Assembly: GCF_022538055.1 (NCBI RefSeq)
Contig: NZ_JAKZAM010000006.1
Span: forward strand, 62,001-126,000
Length of the DNA stretch: 64,000 bases
DNA from: Cognataquiflexum nitidum
Lineage (GTDB): Bacteria > Bacteroidota > Bacteroidia > Cytophagales > Cyclobacteriaceae
Direction: 5' to 3'
Position 1 is the stretch's first letter, and the number at the start of each line of letters is the position of its first letter. Made by a program: the position numbers and the translations under genes. Positions 26,824 to 35,135 of this stretch are shown piece by piece. Under the pieces are notes generated by a model. It was not told where the DNA came from, did not search any database, and saw only the letters and a list, made by a program, of their open reading frames with translations.

Positions 26824-28380
26824 ATGAAATTCCATTTATTATTTTGTTTGCTTATCCTTTTAGTATTCCAAGGGATAGCACAATCTTCTAAAATTCAGGT
26901 TAATCAGGTGCCAATTGGGTATTCATTTGTCCAAAATGATTCGATAAATGCTGTTGAATACCAGTTTGATAAAATGATCATTGATTATTATCTGGATACA
27001 CCTAGAAACACTTTTACTTTAAAGCTGAGGGAAGTCAACAAAAAGAGGACAAAATTCTTGATTTCAGGAGAAATTCTGTTTTTTGACCTTTCTGAAGCAA
27101 GGCTTAAATGGTCAAAGCTTATCAATTATGCTACCACCGAATTTCAACAATTTCCGGATTACCTTTTAGAATCCAGCCTGACACATAGCTACAGCCTAAA
27201 CCTTGAATCAGGTGAAATCAAATGGGAAGCAAAAACCGATATTTACCATATTCATAAACCAACAAACATTGGAATAGGATACCCATTTTTGAAACCCGGA
27301 CAAAAACCTTCCAATGTTCTCAAAGGAATTGATATCAATACAGGTGAAGAACTGTGGAAAAGGATCATTCACCGGGATTATGGATGGAATGATGTCATCA
27401 CCTTAAATGATTCAACAGTTGGCATAGTAGCATCAGGAATACAGGCTGTCAATATTCATGACGGGTCGGGTTGGGCCTATTATACTACCACAGGGACAGA
27501 AAAAATTGATGGCAAAAGCACAGCAGCAATGAACGCAGTTGGATTAGGCTTGGGTCTGCTTACAGGGTTTTATTATTATGGTGTTGGGATCAATGTAGTC
27601 ACTGACATTGTTTCAAATGCGATTTATTCTGACAATAGACTCTATCTAACTTCTTATGAAAAAATCTCCTGCATAGATGCCCTTACAGGAAAAGTAATTT
27701 GGAGCAATCCGCTTTCAGATAATTTGGTCAGTTCGGGCTATCTATACATGGATAATGGCTTATTGTATCAATTGAATCTGGACAGGGCACAAAACAACGG
27801 AAGGCTAATAAAAATGGGCGTTCCCTATTTGGTAGTATATGACCCAAATACAGGAAAACAGGGCTTTTATACACCCTTTACTTTTGATGGTTTTGTATTG
27901 GACCACCAAATGAATGAGACTTCCATCGATATTCTGTCCAATCAGGACTTTGTCAGACTGGATAAAAAAAGTGGTCAAATCATCAAAGAGCTTAATTTAA
28001 CATTGGAAAAAGGAGAGGAATATGTGTCCCGATGGAATTTTCCAGTATTTTTTAAAGAAAACGAAAAGTTCTATAACCTTCTGGAAGAAAATCCCCAGGC
28101 CCATTTTATCAGTACTCTCAAAAACCAACTGATAATGATAAATGAGAATTTGGAATATGAAGGAAAATTTTCACTTTTTGATTTTTATAAAGTAGTGGGG
28201 AAGTATGAGGACCTTTTGATTTTGCAAAAAGATGGCCTTATTTCGATAATCAACCATAATCAAATTGAAATTGCATCAATTAAAAATAAAGGGGTGGCCA
28301 TAGTCTCTCAAAATTTTTTGCTGATAATTCAGGATGAGTCAGTAAAGAAATTAGACTTGGATTTGCTGAGATTGAAATAG
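26824..28380 (+). CDS. Secreted PQQ-like beta-propeller protein
   Basis: The 518-residue product has a signal peptide (ends FQGIAQ) and a series of Trp-docking blades of the PQQ/quinoprotein type: LNLESGEIKWEAKTDIY, GIDINTGEELWKR, ISCIDALTGKVIWSNPL. Such proteins in this phylum are often outer-membrane or extracellular and bind no cofactor, resembling BamB. A glycine-rich hydrophobic insert (AVGLGLGLLTGFYYYGVG) between blades is unusual and might contact membrane. It stands alone between terminators; function unknown. Confidence 0.8.
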   Translation: MKFHLLFCLLILLVFQGIAQSSKIQVNQVPIGYSFVQNDSINAVEYQFDKMIIDYYLDTPRNTFTLKLREVNKKRTKFLISGEILFFDLSEARLKWSKLINYATTEFQQFPDYLLESSLTHSYSLNLESGEIKWEAKTDIYHIHKPTNIGIGYPFLKPGQKPSNVLKGIDINTGEELWKRIIHRDYGWNDVITLNDSTVGIVASGIQAVNIHDGSGWAYYTTTGTEKIDGKSTAAMNAVGLGLGLLTGFYYYGVGINVVTDIVSNAIYSDNRLYLTSYEKISCIDALTGKVIWSNPLSDNLVSSGYLYMDNGLLYQLNLDRAQNNGRLIKMGVPYLVVYDPNTGKQGFYTPFTFDGFVLDHQMNETSIDILSNQDFVRLDKKSGQIIKELNLTLEKGEEYVSRWNFPVFFKENEKFYNLLEENPQAHFISTLKNQLIMINENLEYEGKFSLFDFYKVVGKYEDLLILQKDGLISIINHNQIEIASIKNKGVAIVSQNFLLIIQDESVKKLDLDLLRLK

Positions 28381-28451
28381 AATTGCTAAAAATATATTAA
28401 CTGCAAATAGCGCATTACATTCGTAATCATTATCTTTAATTTGAACAATTA

Positions 28452-28841
28452 TTAGTTCTTGTCACTTTTTTGACTAAGCTGAAAATTGATTTTGTCAGGA
28501 GAAACTGAATAGAATTTTTGGGTCAAATGATATATGGTACCTTCCGGATCAACCATAAATATGGTGTATTGCCACTTTCTAACCTCGATATTGTTCTGTA
28601 CCACATTTCCCATTTGACTTTGCGAGGCAGATCCTATATTCGCTGAAGAGTGACGGAAATTCACCTCTTCGGCAAAGACCAGAATCTCTCCGCCTGGTTC
28701 GATTTCAACAATTTTTGAAGGCATTCCCCAATCCGAAATCAGGTTTTCTTTGGTTGAACCAACCCACTTGTTCATCAATTTTTTTTGGCCTGTACAAGAA
28801 GCGAGCAATAGGATAGCAAAAATTGGGATCAATTTTTTCAT
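28452..28841 (-). CDS. Small lipoprotein, SmpA/OmlA-like
   Basis: The 129-residue product has a lipobox at LLLASC. The sequence motif KLMNKWVGSTKENLISDWGMPSKIVE is characteristic of the SmpA/OmlA (BamE-like) fold, in which a short helix pair precedes a three-stranded sheet. The C-terminal part RKWQYTIFMVDPEGTIYHL adds the sheet. It is likely an outer-membrane or periplasmic lipoprotein; a role in outer-membrane assembly is only inferred from the fold. Convergent to the propeller gene. Confidence 0.75.
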   Translation of the reverse strand: MKKLIPIFAILLLASCTGQKKLMNKWVGSTKENLISDWGMPSKIVEIEPGGEILVFAEEVNFRHSSANIGSASQSQMGNVVQNNIEVRKWQYTIFMVDPEGTIYHLTQKFYSVSPDKINFQLSQKSDKN

Positions 28842-29036
28842 AGTACATGCATTTAGGACCTTGATGAAGGTATCGAATTTTATGGAATATTAAAAACAAA
28901 GTTTGGCTGAAAGATGTCTCACTTTACTTAGCCTTTGTTCTGCCCGCCTTTGGCGGTGTCTGCACTGATATACCAGTATCTCAAATTGTTACTTGCCTAA
29001 TTTTCTTCGCCGGTATGATTAATTCAAAAAGTTATT

Positions 29037-29258
29037 TCAAGAAGCAATCCGGATTTTTTGTTCCTTATACGCCGCAAATGCCAAACAGGCATTGATCATC
29101 TGTTCATTAAGCTCCTCGAAATCGTTCATGATTTCTTCTTTACTCATGCCATTTGACAGCCAATTCAAAACATCATAAACAGTAATCCTAGTCCCTTTGA
29201 TACAAGGTTTGCCAAATCTTTTCTCTGCCCGAATTTCAATATAATCTTGATGGTTCAT
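29037..29258 (-). CDS. DUF433 antitoxin-like protein
   Basis: The 73-residue protein starts MNHQDYIEIRAEKRFGKPCI, and IKGTRITVYDVLNWLSNGMSKEEIMNDF is the DUF433 signature. An upstream in-frame start (29292-29294) would add 12 residues of low similarity, so ATG 29256-29258 is preferred. DUF433 proteins usually pair with a PIN-domain toxin immediately downstream on the same strand. No such toxin follows: the next 195 bases hold no plausible gene, only a short palindrome near 28941-28956. It is therefore an orphan or a relic. Confidence 0.8.
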   Translation of the reverse strand: MNHQDYIEIRAEKRFGKPCIKGTRITVYDVLNWLSNGMSKEEIMNDFEELNEQMINACLAFAAYKEQKIRIAS

Positions 29259-29396
29259 ACTCTGTTGTGAAAAGCTTTTCCAAAGTTGGGACAAGTCCAG
29301 GAGGATCTTAAAATACCCTTTACGAACTTTGGAAAAGTTTATGGGATCTTCACTAACTAAACGACATTAAATTATAAATTTTTAATTCAAAACCTT

Positions 29397-30128
29397 TCAC
29401 CTCACCCCATAACTCAACCGCATCGTAATCGAAGCGGTTTTTTCTTTGGAAGAGGTATTGAAAGTACCGCCCCAAGAATAATCCTCGGCGGAATTTTGAC
29501 CCGTGATCTGAAAAATCCCCATGTTGGCTGAGATCAGCCTACCAAGCTTAGAGCCTGAATTTTCGGCGATTCTCTCTGCCCTGACACGTGCATCTTCAGT
29601 AGCTTTGGAGATCATTTCGATTTTGAGACTTTCAAGTTGGGTATAGTAATAGCGCGGAGGTTGGGAATAGAATTTAACCCCCTGAAGCAGGAGTTCTGTG
29701 ATTTCCCTACTGATTTTTTCTACTTTATCCACTTCAGTCGATTCTATTGAAAGATTTTGATTGAGTTGGTATCCCAAGAAAGTCTGTCCTGTGAAGTTTC
29801 CGCTGCTACTGTAATTTTGCTGGTAAAGGGGATTGGTATTGACTGCTTGAAAAATGATTTTTTCCTTGGGGATACCTTTGGAAATCAAGTAATCCGTGAC
29901 AGCTTTTCTGTCTTTCTCTAAATCAGAATAAGCTGTTTTGATATCAAAATTGTCCCTGCTGAAATTTCCTTCCCAAACCACGAGATCTGAGGTAAAGTTC
30001 TTTTCTCCCAAACCTGTTACATCAACAGTTCCAGATTTTTTGTTTCTGTTGATCACAGCATTGCCAAGAATCGCGGCGGAAATAATGATGGCTATGGCGA
30101 AAATGATTGAGGTCAGGTGTTTTCTCAT
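29397..30128 (-). CDS. SIMPL (DUF541) domain protein
   Basis: The 243-residue product has one N-terminal membrane helix (LTSIIFAIAIIISAAILG) and a periplasmic SIMPL domain starting at VDVTGLGEKNFTSDL. The domain continues through KGIPKEKIIFQAVNTNPLY and the family-typical DARVRAERIAENSGSKLGRL. SIMPL proteins bind unfolded or damaged proteins or are oxidative-stress related; a definite role here cannot be given. Confidence 0.88.
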   Translation of the reverse strand: MRKHLTSIIFAIAIIISAAILGNAVINRNKKSGTVDVTGLGEKNFTSDLVVWEGNFSRDNFDIKTAYSDLEKDRKAVTDYLISKGIPKEKIIFQAVNTNPLYQQNYSSSGNFTGQTFLGYQLNQNLSIESTEVDKVEKISREITELLLQGVKFYSQPPRYYYTQLESLKIEMISKATEDARVRAERIAENSGSKLGRLISANMGIFQITGQNSAEDYSWGGTFNTSSKEKTASITMRLSYGVR

Positions 30129-30256
30129 GGTTTGCGTAATTAAAATTAGTTTTAAGAAAAGTGGTACTTAAATTTATAAATAAAAACGGATGATTATCAG
30201 CAAGAAGATCAATTGATTTTTGAAGATAATCCCATTAGCTATAAATCCAATCAAAA

Positions 30257-31744
30257 TCAATTGACACTCATCCGATAGGTTTTGTCCATTGGTTTTTCGA
30301 GATCAATCAGGTATCCATTCACTATGGCGTATTTCAAAACACCATCTTTGGAAAGGAAGAAATTGGGACTTCCTCCGGTGCGGATCCCAAAAGGTATTGA
30401 TGTGGCGTTTTTAAATACCAAAATCGGCAAGCCATGTAATTCTCTGGCTTCGGCTTCTTTTACTTTTACGGCTAGATAACCGGCTTTCAACAATTCCAAA
30501 GCTTTATCACCACTGATATCGGAGACTTTCGCAAAAGCAGTTTCATAAATTTTACCCACTGTGATTTCCATTCCGCTTGCATCCACTTCTTCATAGCCAT
30601 AGAAAATCGACAAATCCCCCAAGTCGTCAATTCCTCCACTCACATAGAAAGCGCCATTGGCGTCTATTTCTCTTCTGCGGATGCCCAAGTCAATTGGGTA
30701 GGACAATGAATCTTTTTTCATCTGCAGGTTCCTGATCATGACATCCATCAGCCTTGTGGCGTTTTCGGGAATGGCATCATATTCGTCCAAAGAATAATTC
30801 ACAAACGACTGATCGGCGATTTCTTCCATGGCGTGGAGCATGATCATAAAATTGAGTTTGCGGATATATTGCTTTTCGGGGTCGTTAGGATATCCGCCGG
30901 ATTCGATCAGGATGGTGCTGGTACCCCATTTCTGAAAATTATCACCAAAAGCCCTCGGCTCAAAAGCATCGTCGTATTTACCCACATGGCCCGGAGCGAC
31001 GACCTCCATCATCCTGTTCATCCCGACGATCACCTGCATGGCTTTTTTGCGGACATCGTTGATTTCTGTTTCGAAATTGTATGCAGGTGCCAATATGGAA
31101 ATGGTTGCCGGAGTAGCTACTTCCCCTGCAGTGTAATAGGTCTGTTGGTCGTGAAGGTTAAACCCAAAAGCCGGGGAAAATACGTCTCTCGCATTTTTCA
31201 AGATAACTGCTTCAGGCGAAGCGAGCTTGGCAGCATCTCTGTTGAGGTCAATATCCAACGCATTTCTCCTCATCCAATTATCCATGCCGTCAGGATTGAC
31301 GATGGGAATAAATCGGATTGTCAGCTTTTCCAATAATTTGTTCCTCAACTCATCCAAGCCATCATTTTCTCCTTCAAAAAAATTGAACAGGTCAAATAAA
31401 GCCATCGTCGCCGTGCTTTCATTGCCGTGCATCTGTGACCAAAGCATGACTTTGGTTTCGCCTGTGCCGATTGTCATCTGATAGATTTCCTTTCCTTCTA
31501 CAGATCTCCCGATTTCTTCCACTGTGAATTTACCTTTTCTGTCTTTGACCAAATGGATCACATCCGCATGCTTAAACCTGCGTTCTGTGATGCTTTTTTC
31601 CTGATATTTCTCATAAGCAAGGTCCAATTCGGTCACATCAACAGGCGTCGATGCTGTTTCCGATTCTTTTGGCTGACATGAAATGCTGAAGAATAAAATC
31701 GAGTAAAAGGCAATCAGGGAAATGGATTTCTGGAGGATTTGCAT
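30257..31744 (-). CDS. M14 family zinc carboxypeptidase, lipoprotein
   Basis: The 495-residue product opens with a lipoprotein signal (SILFFSISC, Cys23). The M14 zinc site is H106 and E109 in HGNE plus H198 in NLHDQ; the catalytic glutamate is E281 in ILIESGG. Within the core, VNPDGMDNWMRRNALDIDLNRD is typical of the substrate-binding loop. The protein probably works in the periplasm or on the cell surface trimming C-terminal residues, perhaps from cell-wall peptides. It is divergent from the dipeptide epimerase gene with a shared 90-bp intergenic region. Confidence 0.92.
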   Translation of the reverse strand: MQILQKSISLIAFYSILFFSISCQPKESETASTPVDVTELDLAYEKYQEKSITERRFKHADVIHLVKDRKGKFTVEEIGRSVEGKEIYQMTIGTGETKVMLWSQMHGNESTATMALFDLFNFFEGENDGLDELRNKLLEKLTIRFIPIVNPDGMDNWMRRNALDIDLNRDAAKLASPEAVILKNARDVFSPAFGFNLHDQQTYYTAGEVATPATISILAPAYNFETEINDVRKKAMQVIVGMNRMMEVVAPGHVGKYDDAFEPRAFGDNFQKWGTSTILIESGGYPNDPEKQYIRKLNFMIMLHAMEEIADQSFVNYSLDEYDAIPENATRLMDVMIRNLQMKKDSLSYPIDLGIRRREIDANGAFYVSGGIDDLGDLSIFYGYEEVDASGMEITVGKIYETAFAKVSDISGDKALELLKAGYLAVKVKEAEARELHGLPILVFKNATSIPFGIRTGGSPNFFLSKDGVLKYAIVNGYLIDLEKPMDKTYRMSVN

Positions 31745-31803
31745 GGTATCTTAGTGATTGAAATTAATTGTCTAAGTTATAAACTTAGCCAAAAAAATAA
31801 ATT

Positions 31804-31811
31804 TACTTTTG
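31804..31811 (+). promoter_or_regulatory. Possible -7 element before the dipeptide epimerase
   Basis: TACTTTTG matches TAnnTTTG exactly and lies 23 bases before the ATG. No optimally spaced -33 TTG is present. Confidence 0.4.
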
Positions 31812-31834
31812 CCACAATTCCAAAATAAACCGAA

Positions 31835-32845
31835 ATGAAGCTTTCTTTCTTTGTCCGTGATTTAGTTCTCAAACACACATTTACCATTGCCCACCAAAGC
31901 CGTGATGTGCAGGATACGATCATCGTAAAGCTGGAAGACGGGGACTTTTATGGTTTGGGGGAGACGACGACCAACCCTTTTTATGGGATGACGGCGGAGA
32001 ATATCTGCAGCAAACTCGAAGAAAGCAGAAGCATTGTCGAGAATGGAAATTGGTCTTCCCCTGAAGAACTTTGGGAGATGGGCAAAGTTGTTTTTCAGGA
32101 CAATCCTTTCGCCCAATGTGCATTGGACTTGGCTGCATGGGATATTTTTACCAAGAAAAAAGGAAAGAAACTCTACGAGTATTTGGGTTTGGATCCTCAG
32201 GATATTCCCTTGACCAATTTCACGATAGGCATTGATTCCCTTGAAAAAATGGTAGCCAAGATGAAGGAAGTCGATTGGCCGCTGTATAAGATCAAGCTTG
32301 GAACCAACAATGACCTCGAAATCATCCGTGAACTGAGGAAGCATACCTATTCAAAATTCAGGATTGACGCCAACTGTGCATGGACAGCACAGCAGGCGAT
32401 TGCTTATTCGGAAGAACTCGCCCAACTCGGTGTCGAATTTATGGAGCAGCCTTTGGCAAAAGATGACCTAGAAGGAATGAAGGAAGTTTTCAAATATTCC
32501 AAACTGCCTGTGATGGCGGACGAAAGCTGCATCGTAGAATCAGACGTCAAAAAATGCCACGGACTTTTTCACGGGATCAATGTGAAGTTGGTAAAGGCAG
32601 GAGGAATCACACCGGCTTTGAGGATGATCCGGGAGGCCAAGTCATTGGGGATGAAAACGATGGTGGGCTGTATGACCGAATCATCGATTGGCATCACGGC
32701 CATCGCCCATATTGCACCATTGTTGAACTATGTGGATATGGACGGGGCGATGTTGCTTGCTGAGGACATTGCCAAAGGCGTGGTCATTACCCCCAATAGC
32801 GTGACTTTTCCCGAGGGAAATGGAATCGGAGCGGAGTTGGTTTGA
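31835..32845 (+). CDS. Dipeptide epimerase (L-Ala-D/L-Glu epimerase type)
   Basis: Enolase-superfamily dipeptide epimerases interconvert L-Ala-D-Glu and L-Ala-L-Glu, a step in recycling of peptidoglycan peptides. The KxK pair is K152/K154 in YKIKLG; metal ligands are D178 (RIDAN), E204 (MEQPL) and D229 (ADES); the second-face lysine lies in NVKLVKAGG (K251/K254). DMDG at 301-304 is the family mark that recognises the substrate amino group. The M14 peptidase beside it and the M19 dipeptidase at 35.1 kb fit a dipeptide-salvage role; specificity is inferred. Confidence 0.9.
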   Translation: MKLSFFVRDLVLKHTFTIAHQSRDVQDTIIVKLEDGDFYGLGETTTNPFYGMTAENICSKLEESRSIVENGNWSSPEELWEMGKVVFQDNPFAQCALDLAAWDIFTKKKGKKLYEYLGLDPQDIPLTNFTIGIDSLEKMVAKMKEVDWPLYKIKLGTNNDLEIIRELRKHTYSKFRIDANCAWTAQQAIAYSEELAQLGVEFMEQPLAKDDLEGMKEVFKYSKLPVMADESCIVESDVKKCHGLFHGINVKLVKAGGITPALRMIREAKSLGMKTMVGCMTESSIGITAIAHIAPLLNYVDMDGAMLLAEDIAKGVVITPNSVTFPEGNGIGAELV

Positions 32846-32950
32846 ATGATTTGCAATTTTGTTTGTTTATGATACCGTCATCAGAGTCTTCACTGACGTA
32901 CTCTGTAGCCCTCGTCAGTGTCTTCAATGTCATCTTCATTAAAACCGAAA

Positions 32951-33485
32951 AATGAAGTGAGTGAACACACTCACTTTGGCACCTAAATACGTTCCCGCAG
33001 ATATCGCTGACCTTCGCAGAAGGAATGGACAGATTGAAAGATTTTCTGAATACATGATTGAATTCATTTGCGCTGATGCCATCGTCAGAGTCTTCACTGC
33101 AATTTTAATAACTGTTCCGAAACAGAGAATTATCTGCGTCGATCCGCGTGATCCGCGGGAATAATTTTGTTCAATTTTCTCCCGCAGATATCCTGCAATA
33201 AAAATGAAGTGAGTGAACACACTCACTTTGGCACCTAAATATGTTCCCGCAGATATCGCTGACCTTCGCAGAAGGAATGGACAGATTGAAAGATTTTCTG
33301 AATATATGATTGAATTCATCTGCGCTGATGCCATCGTCAGTGTCTTCACTGCAATTTTAATAACTGTTCCGAAATAGAATGGAATTATCTGCGCCAATCC
33401 GCGTGATCCGCGGGAATAATTTTGTCCAATTTTCTCCCGCAGATATCGCGGACCTTCTGAGAGGGAATGGACAGATCAATAATTT
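32951..33485. repeat. Tandem 252-bp repeat with palindromic core
   Basis: Two copies begin at 32951 and 33203 with identical order and only scattered differences (three extra bases in copy 2), followed by a truncated third copy at 33436. Each unit starts with the perfect hairpin AAGTGAGTG-aaca-CACTCACTT (32955-32976 and 33207-33228), then CGCAGATATCGCTGACC-type and GATCCGCGTGATCCGCGGG-type segments. Between them is CGTCAGTGTCTTCACTGC. No gene is seen. It is part of the 805-bp gene-free stretch 32846-33650. Confidence 0.85.
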
Positions 33486-33588
33486 TCGGGATTTTTGCCT
33501 CACTCAGGGCTAATCATAGAACCATTCAGGATCAATTCTATCCTAGAACTTGACCCTCTTCTCCCTTCTGGTCATTCTCTTCTTGCAG

Positions 33589-33651
33589 TCGCTTCTCGTG
33601 TCCAGCCTCTCGTTTCTCGCTTCTCGTCTCTCGTTTCTCGCCTCTCGCTTC
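33589..33651. repeat. CTCGTTTCTCGC-type minisatellite
   Basis: Alternating units of ctcgtttctcgc, ttctcgtctctcg and ccTctcgcttct run into the stop codon of the outer-membrane protein gene (33651). The reverse complement pattern (gagacgagaagcgag) recurs at 51298-51344 and a short form at 43995-44032. Confidence 0.75.
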
Positions 33652-34781
33652 TAAAACGCTTCTCCGATAAACAAATAAAATCCAGATCCTTCCTGTGTAA
33701 AGGCGACATCAAACCTGGTATAGATATCCTTTTTGGGAAAAAGCAAAAACCTCAATCCTCCACCTGCTGACCAGACTACTTTATTAATGGAAGCCAAAGA
33801 AAAGTCCGGAAAGACTGTTCCCGTACCCGCAAATGCCGCTGCTCCAATCCTTTTGGAGAATCCCAGAGGAAGAGGCAAAATCCGATATTCCAACTGGGTT
33901 GCAATCTGGTTTCTGTCCCTAAATCTACCTAGGTAATAACCTCTCATCATGCTGTCCCCACCCAGTAGCGCCAACTGATTGAAAGGAACATCACCAGAGA
34001 AAAACTGCCCAATCGCCTGCCATGCAAGGACACCGCTCTTGCCAACAGGTCTGAAAATCCTAGTGTCCATCAATACGGCGTCAAATCCAAAAGTACTTAT
34101 AGCTGGGGAGTACTTCAAATAGGCAAACTCAGCAAAATTGCCTTTCCTGACATTCAATACATTGTGTCGGTCATCATATACCAATCCGAAACCCAGACCA
34201 ATATTGGTAGAACCTTCATAGCCCAAAGGCCGCATGAATGAAGGAGCTTCCGGAGAAGGCTTAAAATCAACCCTTGACATGCGCTGGAAATCTGCTTCTA
34301 ATCCAAAAAACAAATTGGGACGGAGTTGGCGAAGCACCCTTTCTTTGATCATAATCTGATTGGCATCCACTAGCGCCAAATAATCTTCCGGAGAATCAAT
34401 TCCAATTCCGTGGTATTTCAGCGGGAAACTTTGAAATCTAAGCCTACCCAAAAAGAACCATTTACTTTGGTCGGAATAGATGGCATGGTCAAACCAAAGA
34501 CCGTATTGGTTTTCCAAAGTGATGAAGGTAAAACCACTGATTTCGCTGAGGCGGTTGGTAGTATCCCTTTTAGCATAATAAACCCAAAGTGAAGACAAAC
34601 CGATCTCCCAACTTGTCTCCGGGGCATAAGCGACGGTTGGATAAACCAAAAATTGAGGTCTGCTGATGTCTGAGGTGTCATTGACGATCCCATTGATATA
34701 TCTTTTGACAAAGCCTTGCGAAAGAGCCTGAAAAGAAAAAACCAAAAAGATCAGGCTGAACAATAGTTTTTTGACACACAT
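33651..34781 (-). CDS. BamA/TamA-family outer membrane barrel protein
   Basis: The 376-residue product has a signal peptide (FQALSQ) and reads as a beta-barrel of the surface-antigen (D15) type without POTRA domains: repeated strands such as YGLWFDHAIY and WFFLGRLRFQSF, and the lid-loop motif MRGYYLGRFRDRN near residue 277, the analogue of VRGF in BamA. The last residue is Phe (FIGEAF), the outer-membrane insertion signal. Ligand or cargo unknown. It stands alone; palindromic repeats lie on both sides. Confidence 0.85.
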   Translation of the reverse strand: MCVKKLLFSLIFLVFSFQALSQGFVKRYINGIVNDTSDISRPQFLVYPTVAYAPETSWEIGLSSLWVYYAKRDTTNRLSEISGFTFITLENQYGLWFDHAIYSDQSKWFFLGRLRFQSFPLKYHGIGIDSPEDYLALVDANQIMIKERVLRQLRPNLFFGLEADFQRMSRVDFKPSPEAPSFMRPLGYEGSTNIGLGFGLVYDDRHNVLNVRKGNFAEFAYLKYSPAISTFGFDAVLMDTRIFRPVGKSGVLAWQAIGQFFSGDVPFNQLALLGGDSMMRGYYLGRFRDRNQIATQLEYRILPLPLGFSKRIGAAAFAGTGTVFPDFSLASINKVVWSAGGGLRFLLFPKKDIYTRFDVAFTQEGSGFYLFIGEAF

Positions 34782-34954
34782 ATTGGTTCTAAACAGGTAC
34801 TTAAATTAAAAGGTTCTAATTATTTTGTGCCATTACCTCAAAGATAAAAAAGACAGTTGAAAGCTGATAAATTATAATCGGCTAAATAAATCCTATTCCC
34901 TTTTGGTTTAGTACAAACTCTTGAAAAACTGTTTACAATTTTTCGGGGGCGCCA

Positions 34955-35102
34955 CACTCATTGTCTGCACTGACGTCCTCACAATTCAACTTAAATTGGA
35001 AGTAAGGACTCTCACTTTGGCGTGAAGATTGATTTAGCGCCCTCGTCAGTGTCTTCACTGACGGCTTCAATTTAAAATGGAAGTGAGTGAGGACACTCAA
35101 TT
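34955..35102. repeat. Dispersed palindromic repeat (CGTCAGTG/AGTGAGTG family)
   Basis: A second copy of the intergenic palindrome family seen at 32.9 kb. CGTCAGTG-tctt-CACTGACG is a perfect hairpin at 35044-35063, followed by AAGTGAGTG-agga-CACTCAaTT at 35081-35102, with a further half-copy from 34955. The rest of the 354-bp gap (34782-35135) shows nothing else recognisable. Confidence 0.75.
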
Positions 35103-35135
35103 TGGCTTAGAATCAATACGAAATCTGTTGGAATT

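Noticed and set aside
32939-33397. A 152-codon minus-strand frame with an internal protein repeat
   Set aside because: The repeat is due entirely to the tandem 252-bp DNA repeat; there is no start context or family similarity.
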